Shown: piece after piece, positions 25,996 through 35,152 of the stretch
How positions within the stretch are numbered: the first letter of the stretch is position 1
Layout of the letters: every line of letters starts with the position of its first letter
NCBI GenBank assembly: GCA_039817885.1
Contig: JBCBUY010000006.1
Coordinates: forward strand, 12,768 to 76,767
DNA: 64,000 bases
DNA from: CALLCD01 sp039817885
GTDB taxonomy: Bacteria; Pseudomonadota; Alphaproteobacteria; Caulobacterales; Hyphomonadaceae
Direction of reading: 5' to 3'
Translations under genes and position numbers: made by a program
The notes under the pieces: model-generated
What the model was told of the DNA's origin: nothing
Seen by the model: the letters and a program-made list of their open reading frames with translations, nothing else
Database searches by the model: none

Positions 25996-26091
25996 TTACG
26001 CCATGGAGACGCGCACCGATAGTCTTGGCAAGCCCTCAACCGATGAATTTACATATGAACACGGAAAACTGATCCACCGCCGGGTCTGGCA

Positions 26092-26403
26092 CTAATCGGC
26101 ATACAGCATTTTTGAGCCGCGTCCGAAAAACCAGACGGTGAATTCCACAATCGACCGGGCGATCATGGTCATGATGATGCCGAATATGGTCTGCTCGTTC
26201 ACAAGTGTTCGAAACAATACTGTCGCTTGTTCATTCAGTGGTGGATTACGCAGATAGCCTTCCAGATAATTGGTGAAGTCACTGAGGCCGTTGACCGCGC
26301 CTGGGAAAAAAGCGAACCCAACAAGCAGCAGAACGATGACCATAATAAAAGTCGCTGCAAGTTTCGCTGATGCCTTGCTAAACACACTGAATAATTTGAA
26401 CAT
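26092..26403 (-). CDS. Small membrane protein, unknown
   Basis: A 103-residue protein with a basic N-terminus and two hydrophobic segments: about 14-34 (AATFIMVIVLLLVGFAFF) and about 72-93 (IFGIIMTMIARSIVEFTVWFF). Between them is a polar loop of about 38 residues. I do not recognise the family. It lies upstream of the desaturase on the same strand with a 144-nt gap containing the 16-bp palindrome. Codon use is like the neighbours. Confidence 0.6.
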   Translation of the reverse strand: MFKLFSVFSKASAKLAATFIMVIVLLLVGFAFFPGAVNGLSDFTNYLEGYLRNPPLNEQATVLFRTLVNEQTIFGIIMTMIARSIVEFTVWFFGRGSKMLYAD

Positions 26404-26536
26404 TTACTCCCCCAATGTTCAGGTCTGTCGACCTGTCCAGTATGCCCGTGAGATCAAGTGGACGCAATTCATCGGGGTCATTTTGCGCAGTAGACGGCGA
26501 TCAAGCGACAGGATAGCCTCCTAAAAGCCTTAGAGG

Positions 26537-26794
26537 ATGCCCCCAATGGTTTGGATATTCAGAGCGCTTATGGTGGCAGGTTTGGCCGTCGCGGTGATGT
26601 CGGTAGCCGTGGCCGTGTTGATTTTCGTGAACTTCGACGTGGCGACCTGCGGCGAAAACTGCAGCGAGCAGACGCGCTTCATTCTCTTGACGCCATCATT
26701 GGTGCTCGGTCTTATCGGGATGACGACGGCCTATATCGCGCACCGTCTCGGCCGGCGAGAGAAACTGCAAAATCAGGCCGATTTGAGCCACTAG
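26537..26794 (+). CDS. Small two-TM membrane protein, unknown
   Basis: An 85-residue protein with two hydrophobic segments (about 6-30, ALMVAGLAVAVMSVAVAVLIF, and about 50-68, LLTPSLVLGLIGMTTAYIA). A loop with two cysteines (VATCGENCSEQ) lies between them. Unrecognised. It converges on the acyl-CoA synthetase with a 4-nt overlap of the stop codons. The start ATG 26537 has no strong ribosome site. Confidence 0.55.
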   Translation: MPPMVWIFRALMVAGLAVAVMSVAVAVLIFVNFDVATCGENCSEQTRFILLTPSLVLGLIGMTTAYIAHRLGRREKLQNQADLSH

Positions 26795-28419
26795 GACAAT
26801 CCAAGTTGCTCCATCGCAAACGATTTGGTGCCGGCATAGTCGGCCTTGCCATTCGGCGCGCGCGCAAGATCGTCGCGAAACAGAACACGTTTCGGCGCTT
26901 TGTATCGCGCAAGTGCGGCCTTCACATGGTCGATCAGGTCGGTCTCGGCGGGCACCACACCTGGCTCGGGTGACACAACAGCCGTTACAGCCTGACCCCA
27001 TTTGTCGTCCGGCACGCCGACAACCAATGCATCTCGCACCTGTGGATGCGTCTTCAAAGCCTCCTCAATTTCCTCTGGGTAGATCTTCTCCCCGCCAGAA
27101 TTGATGCAGATCGAGCCGCGGCCCATCAGGGTCAAGGTCCCATCCGCTTCGACAGTGCACCAATCGCCGGGGATCGCGTAACGCACACCATTAATGGTCT
27201 TGAACGTCTTTGCTGTCTTTGCCTCGTCCTTGTAGTAGCCGAGTGGAACAGCACCGCCCCGGGCGATGAATCCCGGTTCGCCGCCGCCGGGTTCGATTTC
27301 CCGGCCATCCTCGGAGAAGACCTTGCAATGCGGGCCGATGGCGAATCTGCCCGTCTGGACTTCCCCGTCTGCCGTCATCACCGACATGCCAAAACCGACG
27401 GATTCGGACGCGCCGAAACTGTCCATCAATGCCGCCTGGGGAAGGTGTTCCAATAAGCCCTGCTTCACTTCTACTGACCACATCACGCCCGAGGAGACGA
27501 TGCTCCGAACGGATGACAGGTCATAGAGTCCAGCGGCATCATTCAATGCGTTCAACATGGGTTTGGCAAAAGCGTCCCCCACAATGGCGAGATTTGTCAG
27601 TTTAAGACGGTCGACTTCATGCCAGAGTTCTTCGGCATCGAATTTCGCCGGCGAGGGCAAGACGGCAACTGTCCCGCCATTGAGCAAGGCGCCCATCGCG
27701 GTGAACAGTCCTGTGCCATGCATCAGGGGGCATGCCGGGCATTGGCGCGTCGACATGCCGTGCTCGGTCGCGGCGGCGACATAATCATCCATGGAGGTTG
27801 GCACGAAACCGAATATCGTCTCCAAGCCCGCTTGATTCGCATCGCGCCAGATCTGATGGGTCCACATCACGCCCTTGGGCATGCCGGTCGTGCCGCCTGT
27901 ATAGAGAAACAGCATGTCCTCGCCGGACCGCTTGATATCGAGCTTTTCGCCATCACCAGTGCCTGCAAGCACATCATAATCGTGAACGCTGTCGGGACGG
28001 CCCTCATCAGAACCAACTTCGATCCAGGCTTTCACTTTCGGCAGACGAGATCGTATACGCGCAACGGCCTCTCGGAACTCTTCGCCATATATTATAAGCG
28101 TAGAATCCGAATTATCGAGTATGTAAATGAGCTCGTCGTCTATGTATCGATAATTGACATTGACGTGGGTCAGCCGTGCCTTCCAGCAAGCGGCAAGACC
28201 CTCCATATATTCAGGCCGGTTGTGTAGATAAAAGCCAACCTTGTCGCCGGCTTCGGCCCCCAGTTCGAAGAAGCTACGCGCAAGATTGTTTGATCGGCGT
28301 GTCATCGCTGGCCAGCTGATCGTGCGGTCCCCCTGAACAAGGGCGGGGTGGTCAGGGCCGAAATTATCGCCCAACGCGTCGAGCATATCTCCGAAATTCC
28401 AAATCGCCTGCTGCTCCAT
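26791..28419 (-). CDS. Acyl-CoA synthetase (AMP-forming, FadD-like)
   Basis: A 542-residue ANL-superfamily ligase activating a carboxylic acid to its CoA thioester through an acyl-AMP. The P-loop FLYTGGTTGMPKGVMWTH (about residue 172) and the second motif YAIPGDWCTVEADGTLTLMGRG, with hinge and GGEKIYPEEIEEAL, are intact, as is the C-terminal catalytic Lys (APNGKADY). It resembles the FadD3/FadD-like proteins annotated in steroid- and long-chain-acid-degrading bacteria. The substrate cannot be read from sequence. Confidence 0.92.
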   Translation of the reverse strand: MEQQAIWNFGDMLDALGDNFGPDHPALVQGDRTISWPAMTRRSNNLARSFFELGAEAGDKVGFYLHNRPEYMEGLAACWKARLTHVNVNYRYIDDELIYILDNSDSTLIIYGEEFREAVARIRSRLPKVKAWIEVGSDEGRPDSVHDYDVLAGTGDGEKLDIKRSGEDMLFLYTGGTTGMPKGVMWTHQIWRDANQAGLETIFGFVPTSMDDYVAAATEHGMSTRQCPACPLMHGTGLFTAMGALLNGGTVAVLPSPAKFDAEELWHEVDRLKLTNLAIVGDAFAKPMLNALNDAAGLYDLSSVRSIVSSGVMWSVEVKQGLLEHLPQAALMDSFGASESVGFGMSVMTADGEVQTGRFAIGPHCKVFSEDGREIEPGGGEPGFIARGGAVPLGYYKDEAKTAKTFKTINGVRYAIPGDWCTVEADGTLTLMGRGSICINSGGEKIYPEEIEEALKTHPQVRDALVVGVPDDKWGQAVTAVVSPEPGVVPAETDLIDHVKAALARYKAPKRVLFRDDLARAPNGKADYAGTKSFAMEQLGLS

Positions 28420-28740
28420 TATTTCCCACCTTTCCTCCTTGTGTCAGCAAAACTCAGATCTAAGAAGCAAGCAATATGTTGCCTTAATGCATCGCTCCAA
28501 AACGGGAACCGGTGTTGCGGCAATAAGAGCTTGTGCGGCGCACAAAACCCAAATAGCGACTACCAAATTCCGTATAGTTTTGTGACATTGGATAATCGCG
28601 CGTGTGGCGTATCTGCCACAGTGCTTTCCCGATGTCTGATTTGCAACAGTTCTTGCAGCGCCGTCACGAAAGCTTCGTAAGCACGGCCTAGAGGGACACC
28701 ATCTAACGCGTGGGCGTTGGACATCACGAAGGGGTTTTAC
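28420..28740. other. 321-bp divergent intergenic region
   Basis: The gap between the divergent acyl-CoA synthetase and TonB receptor genes holds no convincing gene. It contains the inverted repeat TTGTGC-GGC-GCACAA (28531-28545) and a weaker one, ACGAA-AGC-TTCGT (28666-28678). TATAGT (28573) and GATAAT (28590) could be -10 elements but I see no convincing -35. A 110-codon open frame crosses from the synthetase 5' end; it has no family resemblance and is rejected. Confidence 0.5.
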
Positions 28741-31700
28741 ATGAAGAAGTGGTCATACCTTGGCGGCGCAGCCGTATCGGTATTGGCAGCGGTGGCGCTT
28801 GCACCACCCGCCATAGCTCAGCAGACAACATCTGACATTCGCGGCCAGATAACAGATACGAACGGTGCGGCTGTGGCCGGAGCAACCGTAACGGTCGTCG
28901 ACAGCCGGACGAACCAGGCGCGCACATTCACAGCAGACGATGATGGATTGTTTGCAACGAGATCCTTGCCGGTCGGCGGACCATATTCGGTGACCGCGAC
29001 AGCAGACGGCTTCCAGGGCCAGACCAATGATTCAGTGTTCATATCGGTGTCAGGCTCGTCCCGTCTGAACTTCGAACTCTCGTCTGGTGATCAAGTGGCA
29101 ACGCTGGATACGATCATTGTCAGCGGGGAACGCACACAGCTTCAGCCCCTTGCCATCGGCCCCGGATCAAGCTTCGGTCTCGACAAACTTCAGACTCTGC
29201 CTTCGATCAATCGCGACCTGCGCGACACAATCAGTCTCGACCCTCGTGTCATCATTGATGAGACGAATGACGACAACATCTCCTGTCTCGGTGGGAACAA
29301 CCGGGCCAACGCCTTCACTGTTGACGGTGTCCGCCAAAACGACAGCTTCGGTCTGAACGCTTCTGGCTTCCCGGCTCGGAACTCTACACCAATTCCATTC
29401 GATTCTATCCAGGAAGTGTCTGTCGAGTTTGCTCCGTTTGATGTTGAATACGGCCAGTTTACAGGCTGTGCGATCAACGTTGTGACAACAGCAGGTACTA
29501 ACGAGTTCCACGGGTCCACATTCTTCGTTTACTCGAACGACAATCTGTTCGGCGATACGCTCAATGGCGAAGAGCAAGGTCCTTTCGACTTTGATAATTT
29601 CAATTGGGGTGCGCAGCTCGCTGGACCGATCATCAAAGATCGTTTGTTCTTCGCCGTTACATATGAGCAGTTCGCTGACACCAACTTCATCGATGACGGC
29701 CCATCCGAACTTGGTTTTGCCAACGGGATTGACTCGACGCTCGGTCAAGTTGAAGCTGCTCAGAATATAGTCGAGAACAGCTTCGGCTTTCCGACAGGCG
29801 GTATTCCGAATACGGTTGATGAAGACAACACCCGCGTTCTTGCACGTGTTGACTGGCTGATTACAGATCGTCACCGGGCTGAGTTCACCTACTCCTATCT
29901 TGATGAAGCATTCATTGAGCAAGATCTCGGTGGTTTCCAAGACGTCGATTTTCAGTTTCTCAACTCTTTCGAAACCTCTGGTACGCGTGCGGACAGTTAT
30001 TCTTTGCGCCTGTTCTCGGAGTGGACCGATAACCTCTCCACAGAAGTTCGGATTTCACGCAACGATATTCGTGACATCCAGGACCCTGTTGGCGGCGGCG
30101 AAGCGCAGGACGAAAATCCAATCCCTCGTCTTGTAATTAATACCTTCGATCTTGATGCCGCTGGCAATATCCAATTGGACGCCGACGGTAATCCGATCTT
30201 TAACGATGATGGCATCCTTGCTGCTGGGCCAGGTACCTTCCGTTCGGCGAACGACCTTGATCAAGAGATCGATCAGATCAAGCTGAAAGCTGATTACACG
30301 TTCCGCAATCACACCTTCACAGCAGGTTATGAGCTGGACAGCCTGGACGTCTTCAACCTGTTCATCACCGAAGCAACGGGTGCCATCCAATTCGATGGCG
30401 TAGATGCCTTTGCAGCCGGCCAGGCCAGCACAATCACCGGTAACGGATCGTTCTCGGGTGATCCTAACGATGCTGGTGCGACATTCCTACGGAACATCCA
30501 CTCGATCTATGCTCAAGACGAATGGCAGGTCACGCCTGATCTTACGCTCCTCCTGGGCATTCGTTACGACTGGTACCAGTCAGACGACAATCCAACGGCA
30601 AGCCAGCCGTTTGAGGACCGTTACGGTTTCGCGAACACGACTGGGTTCAACAATCTGGACGCTGTGTTGCCTCGTTTCGGCTTTACCTATGAATCGCCAC
30701 TCGACTTCTTCGGCTCAACGACCTTCCGAGGCGGTGCAGGTATCTTCGCCGGTGCAGATCCATCGGTATTCTTCTCAAACGCCTTCACCAATTTCGGCGG
30801 CGGTATTGGCTTCGGCGGATCATTTGCCGGTGATTGTACCGATGCTGATCTGATCGTTAATCCTGCTAGCCCGATCATTCCTCAGTGTATTTTGGATCAG
30901 CAACAAGCTGAGGCTGCTCTGGGACTCGGCCGTACAGATGCCATCGACCCGAATCTCGAACTTCCAACCGCGATTCGCTACAATATCGGCTTTAGCCATA
31001 TCACTGACTTCGGTGGTGCGGCGCGCGGCTTCTTCGATGACTGGACAGTCGGTATCGACTATATCCACACTCAAAATGAGAACACGCTGGACTTCATCGA
31101 TCTCACCCTGACACCCGTTGGAACAGCCGCCGATGGTCGTCCGATCTTCAACGGTGTCGATCCCCTGCTTGAGGGATGTGACGCTGTCTTCGTTGGTCCA
31201 CGTGTCGGGTTTACAGGCCCGGCAGAACAGTTGGCGGAAGGTGGTGCATGTGATTCTAGCACTGATGATCTAAACGATGTTCAGGATATCTTGCTGACCA
31301 ACGCTGTTGGCGGCGATGGTAACTCGGACGTCTTCTCGATCCAACTCGGCAAGCGTTGGGACTACGAAGTTCCTCGACTCGGCGACGGTGCGTTCAATCT
31401 GAACTTCGGTTACGCCTATACGGACGTGACCAATGTGAACCCACTCACCTCCGCGACGGCGACATCGAATTTCGAGGAAGTTGCAACGGCTGAGTTTAAC
31501 AACTCCGGCGTCGCAACTGCGAGCAGCTTCAGCGAAAATACAGTTACGCTACAGGCGCGACTGGAACAGAACTTCATCGCTGATCTGACGTCTGCCATTA
31601 CACTTCGGTATCGCGGACGGTCCGGCCAGCGTTTCAGCTTCGCATTCGATAGCGGCGGCAATGATTTCGGTGACTCGGATAATGAAGACCGTAACCTGCT

Positions 31701-32163
31701 CTTCATTCCCGAACTCGGCGATCCGAACGTTGTTTTCGCGACACCAGAAGACGAAGCCGGCTTCAACCTATTCATTGCTGAGCAAGGTCTTGAAGATCTG
31801 CGGGGGTCGATCATCGGCCGGAACACTCAGCAGGATCCATTCTTCAACGATCTCGACATTCGTATTGAACAGGAACTGCCAACCTTCCTGAACAATTATC
31901 TGCCAGATGCTCGCGCTCTGTTCTTCGTTGACATCGACAACTTCTTGAACCTGATCGATGACAGCGGAAACGTATTTGAAGAGTTCGATCGAGGTGATGT
32001 TCTGGAAGCTGTTCCAGTCATCGACGTGACCGTCAATGAGGATGGAACATTCGAATTCTTCGACTTCGACGAGGACCTCCTCGCAGCCAATGGCGGTGGT
32101 CTGGACACCAATGTCAACGGCTCGCTTTGGCAGGTCCAATTCGGCATTCGTTTCGAATTCTAA
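28741..32163 (+). CDS. Oar-like TonB-dependent outer membrane receptor
   Basis: A 1140-residue outer-membrane protein. Signal peptide to AIAQQ (about residue 27), then a carboxypeptidase-regulatory-like beta domain (SDIRGQITDTNGAAVAGATV, 30-115), a plug domain (IIVSGERTQL; FTVDGVRQNDSFG; PFDVEYGQFTGCAINVVT) and a long beta-barrel ending in FGIRFEF with terminal Phe. This architecture is that of the Oar family. The barrel is very rich in Asp, Asn and Phe. I start at ATG 28741 after GAAGGGG; a TTG at 28717 is less likely. Ligand unknown; neighbours hint at a lipid or acid substrate. A clear terminator follows. Confidence 0.93.
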   Translation: MKKWSYLGGAAVSVLAAVALAPPAIAQQTTSDIRGQITDTNGAAVAGATVTVVDSRTNQARTFTADDDGLFATRSLPVGGPYSVTATADGFQGQTNDSVFISVSGSSRLNFELSSGDQVATLDTIIVSGERTQLQPLAIGPGSSFGLDKLQTLPSINRDLRDTISLDPRVIIDETNDDNISCLGGNNRANAFTVDGVRQNDSFGLNASGFPARNSTPIPFDSIQEVSVEFAPFDVEYGQFTGCAINVVTTAGTNEFHGSTFFVYSNDNLFGDTLNGEEQGPFDFDNFNWGAQLAGPIIKDRLFFAVTYEQFADTNFIDDGPSELGFANGIDSTLGQVEAAQNIVENSFGFPTGGIPNTVDEDNTRVLARVDWLITDRHRAEFTYSYLDEAFIEQDLGGFQDVDFQFLNSFETSGTRADSYSLRLFSEWTDNLSTEVRISRNDIRDIQDPVGGGEAQDENPIPRLVINTFDLDAAGNIQLDADGNPIFNDDGILAAGPGTFRSANDLDQEIDQIKLKADYTFRNHTFTAGYELDSLDVFNLFITEATGAIQFDGVDAFAAGQASTITGNGSFSGDPNDAGATFLRNIHSIYAQDEWQVTPDLTLLLGIRYDWYQSDDNPTASQPFEDRYGFANTTGFNNLDAVLPRFGFTYESPLDFFGSTTFRGGAGIFAGADPSVFFSNAFTNFGGGIGFGGSFAGDCTDADLIVNPASPIIPQCILDQQQAEAALGLGRTDAIDPNLELPTAIRYNIGFSHITDFGGAARGFFDDWTVGIDYIHTQNENTLDFIDLTLTPVGTAADGRPIFNGVDPLLEGCDAVFVGPRVGFTGPAEQLAEGGACDSSTDDLNDVQDILLTNAVGGDGNSDVFSIQLGKRWDYEVPRLGDGAFNLNFGYAYTDVTNVNPLTSATATSNFEEVATAEFNNSGVATASSFSENTVTLQARLEQNFIADLTSAITLRYRGRSGQRFSFAFDSGGNDFGDSDNEDRNLLFIPELGDPNVVFATPEDEAGFNLFIAEQGLEDLRGSIIGRNTQQDPFFNDLDIRIEQELPTFLNNYLPDARALFFVDIDNFLNLIDDSGNVFEEFDRGDVLEAVPVIDVTVNEDGTFEFFDFDEDLLAANGGGLDTNVNGSLWQVQFGIRFEF

Positions 32164-32195
32164 GTCTCTGTTTCGTAGAGTTTGTTAGAGTAGAG

Positions 32196-32228
32196 GGGGC
32201 CGCGCCGAACGCGTGGCCCCTTTTCTTT
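32196..32228 (+). terminator. Rho-independent terminator after the TonB receptor
   Basis: A 10-bp stem GGGGCCGCGC/GCGTGGCCCC (one G-T pair) with a 5-nt loop CGAAC is followed by TTTTCTTT, 33 nt past the receptor stop. It separates the receptor from frmA. Confidence 0.9.
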
Positions 32229-32275
32229 GCCCTTCGCCCCGCCGCGCGCTAAGACGGAGAAAAAGGGACAGAAAG

Positions 32276-33388
32276 ATGAAGTCACGCGCGGCGGTTGCGT
32301 TCGAAGCGGGAAAGCCGCTTGAGATTGTCGAAGTTGATCTTGAAGGGCCGAAAGCAGGCGAGGTGCTCGTCGAGATTATGGCGACCGGCATCTGCCACAC
32401 CGATGAGTTTACCCGATCTGGTGCAGATCCGGAGGGGGCTTTCCCTGCCATTCTTGGCCATGAAGGCGCGGGTATCGTTCGGGAGGTCGGCCCGGGCGTA
32501 ACGGAGCTGGAGGTCGGCGATCATGTCATTCCGCTCTATACGGCTGAATGCCGGACCTGCGAGTATTGTTTGAATCCCAAAACCAATCTTTGTCAGCGGG
32601 TGCGGGTAACGCAAGGCAAGGGCGTTATGCCTGACGGCACATCACGGTTCTCATACAAGGGCGAGCCGATCCTCCACTATATGGGCTGCTCGACCTTCTC
32701 GAATTTCACGGTTCTGCCCGAGATCAGTCTCGCCAAGATTCGCAAAGACGCGCCGTTTGACAAGGTTTGTTATATTGGATGCGGCGTGACCACCGGCATC
32801 GGCGCGGTCATGTTTACCGCAAAGGTCGAGCCCAATTCCACATCTGTTGTGTTCGGCCTTGGCGGCATTGGGCTCAATGTCATTCAGGGACTGAAACTTA
32901 TCGGCGCGCGCCAGATTGTTGGTGTAGACATCAATAATGGACGCGAGCACATCGCTCGACAGTTTGGCATGACCGATTTTGTAAACTCAAAAGATATGAG
33001 CCATGATCAACTCGTTGGGCACCTTGTGGAGCTCACCGGCGGTGGGGCTGACTACAGCTTCGAGTGTATTGGAAATGTGGATGTCATGCGTGCGGCGCTG
33101 GAATGCTGTCACAAGGGCTGGGGTGAGAGTATTATCATCGGCGTGGCACCGGCAGGCGCAGAAATCAGTACACGTCCTTTCCAGCTTGTCACAGGGCGTG
33201 TCTGGCGCGGCTCAGCTTTCGGCGGCGCAAGGGGCCGTACCGATGTGCCAGGCATCGTCGACATGTATATGGATGGCCGCATCGATATCGACAGTCTGAT
33301 CACGCACAAATTGTCGCTGGAGGAGATCAATAAGGGGTTTGATCTGATGCATGCAGGGGAGAGTATCAGGTCAGTGGTCGAGTATTAG
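32276..33388 (+). CDS. frmA: S-(hydroxymethyl)glutathione dehydrogenase (class III ADH)
   Basis: A 370-residue zinc MDR enzyme oxidising the glutathione adduct of formaldehyde to S-formylglutathione; class III enzymes also reduce S-nitrosoglutathione. Catalytic zinc ligands lie in GICHTDEF and GHEGAGIV plus GCGVTTGIGAV; structural zinc cysteines are CRTCEYCLNPKTNLC. The NAD site is GLGGIGLNVIQG. ATG 32276 is chosen over an upstream in-frame start because it gives the normal N-terminus MKSRAAVAFEAGKPL. No fghA (S-formylglutathione hydrolase) is adjacent. Confidence 0.96.
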   Translation: MKSRAAVAFEAGKPLEIVEVDLEGPKAGEVLVEIMATGICHTDEFTRSGADPEGAFPAILGHEGAGIVREVGPGVTELEVGDHVIPLYTAECRTCEYCLNPKTNLCQRVRVTQGKGVMPDGTSRFSYKGEPILHYMGCSTFSNFTVLPEISLAKIRKDAPFDKVCYIGCGVTTGIGAVMFTAKVEPNSTSVVFGLGGIGLNVIQGLKLIGARQIVGVDINNGREHIARQFGMTDFVNSKDMSHDQLVGHLVELTGGGADYSFECIGNVDVMRAALECCHKGWGESIIIGVAPAGAEISTRPFQLVTGRVWRGSAFGGARGRTDVPGIVDMYMDGRIDIDSLITHKLSLEEINKGFDLMHAGESIRSVVEY

Positions 33389-33513
33389 ATCACCAACTTA
33401 CGTCATCCCAAGACCGGGGCGGTGGGATTCATCAACTGACATTCAAATCAGGAGATAGATTGCGCAGCCAAGCCGTGTAATGACGCTAAAGCGAAACAAT
33501 CGGAGGATCCCAA

Positions 33514-33897
33514 ATGTATTCCCATATGATGGTTGGCTCGAACGACATTGAAAAAGCCAAAGCGTTTTACGACGCGACGTTCAAAGCCGTAGGCGGCAAT
33601 GAAGCCATCGTCGACCCAAAAGGCCGTCTGGTCTATGTCCACAATGGTGGGGCCTTTCTTGTGACAGTGCCGATTGATGGAGAAGCAGCGACCCCCGGCA
33701 ACGGTATGACGGTTGGATTTGCCATGGAGACGACAGAACAGGCAGATGCCTGGCATGCAGCAGGGCTGGCCGCAGGCGGTACATCCATCGAAGATCCACC
33801 CGGTTGGCGTGAACCGAATGCTTTCGGCCAAAGGCTCTATCTAGCCTATCTACGAGACCTGGATGGCAATAAGCTATGCGCCATGTGCCGCGGATAA
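33514..33897 (+). CDS. VOC-family (glyoxalase/bleomycin-resistance fold) protein
   Basis: A 127-residue vicinal-oxygen-chelate protein: MYSHMMVGSNDIEKAKAFYDATF at the N-terminus, AWHAAGLAAGG in the middle and LAYLRDLDGNKLCAMC at the end. A strong ribosome site GGAGGAT precedes ATG 33514. Members range from glyoxalase I to dioxygenases and antibiotic-binding proteins. Next to a glutathione-dependent aldehyde enzyme and a GFA protein a glutathione or aldehyde role is likely. Confidence 0.87.
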   Translation: MYSHMMVGSNDIEKAKAFYDATFKAVGGNEAIVDPKGRLVYVHNGGAFLVTVPIDGEAATPGNGMTVGFAMETTEQADAWHAAGLAAGGTSIEDPPGWREPNAFGQRLYLAYLRDLDGNKLCAMCRG

Positions 33898-33948
33898 GTC
33901 ACGCGGTCGTAACGAGCGACACAATGACACCGAGGAGCTGATACACCC

Positions 33949-34413
33949 ATGACGGACTGGAAACTCCCATGGTCGGCGTCCTGCCTCTGTACGAAAATTC
34001 AGATGCTGGTGACGGAGCCACCGCTATTGTCGCTCGCCTGTCATTGTAAGCCATGCCAGAAATTATCATCCAGCGCTTACTCCATGGCGCTGATTGTTCC
34101 GTCTAGCGGATTCGCAGTGACCGAAGGTGTGCCGGTGCTCGGTGGATTGCATGGCCAGCACAAGCAATATTATTGCGGGCATTGCAAAGGCTGGTTATTC
34201 ACCCGTCCCGCCCAGACGGACACGATCGTGAATGTCCGCGCAACAATCCTCGATAATGCAGCGTGGTTCGTACCGTTCATTGATATTGAGACCATTGATA
34301 AATTGCCGGGGGTCTCTACCGGAGCCGAAATGAGCTTTGAAGGCACGCCGCCTATGGAAGAGTTTCCTGCGATTGCGACAGCGTTTGCTGAGCGGGGCGT
34401 GCGGCCGAGCTAA
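33949..34413 (+). CDS. GFA-family zinc protein
   Basis: A 154-residue GFA-domain protein. Cysteines are CLCTKI (near residue 12-14), ACHCKPCQKLSSS (near 32-37) and YYCGHCKGWLF (near 77-80). The first motif reads SCLCTKI where canonical members have GxCxCGxV. This is the second GFA protein in the window and lies three genes after frmA on the same strand. The 3' end overlaps the convergent START-like gene by 62 nt. Confidence 0.85.
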   Translation: MTDWKLPWSASCLCTKIQMLVTEPPLLSLACHCKPCQKLSSSAYSMALIVPSSGFAVTEGVPVLGGLHGQHKQYYCGHCKGWLFTRPAQTDTIVNVRATILDNAAWFVPFIDIETIDKLPGVSTGAEMSFEGTPPMEEFPAIATAFAERGVRPS

Positions 34414-35005
34414 ACCTTGTATCTGGACCCGGCGGTTGCTCGGCCATGTCTTTCAGATTGGCCAGAATTCTGGGCGCATCTTTCCGAATACTCCGCATGA
34501 TGAACCAGCGGGGGACCCAGAATTTCGGTTTCGACCAGGCTTCGTAACTGAGCTCGATCAGGCCATCATCGCGGGAGGTCAGGGTCCATGAGCCTTCCTG
34601 AACTTCGAGATCTCCAGAGACGCGGGAGATGCGAACGCCTTGGAGATAGTCATAATCAGATCGGAACACGCTGGTGATCCGAAACGGTCCGGATCTGACA
34701 TCATGCCGGCGATGATCCCAGCCATCCCCTTCGACTTCAACTTCGCACCTTTTCAGCTGGGGAACGATCCGCTCGGTCGCAGCGCAATCTGTGATCAATG
34801 CCCAGATCCGCTCTCTGGGCGCATCGATAAGCACCGATCCGCTGACATAATAGGGCTCACCAGGATAGCCCGCATCCGTTGTAATGTTCAGGTCCGGATT
34901 GACTGATCCAGACCTATCGCCGGCATTGGAAGACTGCGCGGCGGCACCAGCGCAACCCATAGCGATGGCGAGGAAGATAGCAACAAATCGACTCGAGCGT
35001 TTCAT
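34352..35005 (-). CDS. Exported SRPBCC/START-like polyketide cyclase-fold protein
   Basis: A 217-residue protein with a signal peptide (FVAIFLAIAMGCAGAAAQS) and one SRPBCC domain (about 45-190): VSGSVLIDAPRERIWALITD, LKRCEVEVEGDGWDHRRH, LSYEAWSKPKFWVPRWFI. This helix-grip fold binds hydrophobic ligands. I start at ATG 35005; an in-frame upstream ATG would put a charged extension before the signal peptide. The last 20 or so codons overlap the convergent GFA gene. Ligand unknown. Confidence 0.8.
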   Translation of the reverse strand: MKRSSRFVAIFLAIAMGCAGAAAQSSNAGDRSGSVNPDLNITTDAGYPGEPYYVSGSVLIDAPRERIWALITDCAATERIVPQLKRCEVEVEGDGWDHRRHDVRSGPFRITSVFRSDYDYLQGVRISRVSGDLEVQEGSWTLTSRDDGLIELSYEAWSKPKFWVPRWFIMRSIRKDAPRILANLKDMAEQPPGPDTRFSSAARPAQQTLSQSQETLP

Positions 35006-35152
35006 GATCTCTTTGACGTACCGCAATCTCACAAGGTTCAAAGGGAGAGAGTCACCGATTTTGGTCACTTGCTTCTCGCCTTGGTTTCAAAAGTACGTGA
35101 TCTAAATGGTCACCAGGAGCCGTAAATAAGCTATGAACACAAAGGTCCTGCC

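Noticed and set aside
28348..28680. 110-codon open frame across the synthetase-receptor gap
   Set aside because: Starts inside the synthetase 5' end, Cys/Ser-rich with no family match, and would overlap both promoters.
29167..29940. 257-codon open frame antisense to the TonB receptor
   Set aside because: Opposes the plug domain region; the receptor has signal peptide, plug and barrel end, the antisense frame nothing.
33389..33513. ATCCCA/TGGGAT repeat in the gap after frmA as a terminator
   Set aside because: Only 6-bp arms, 12-nt loop and no U-run; too weak to call.
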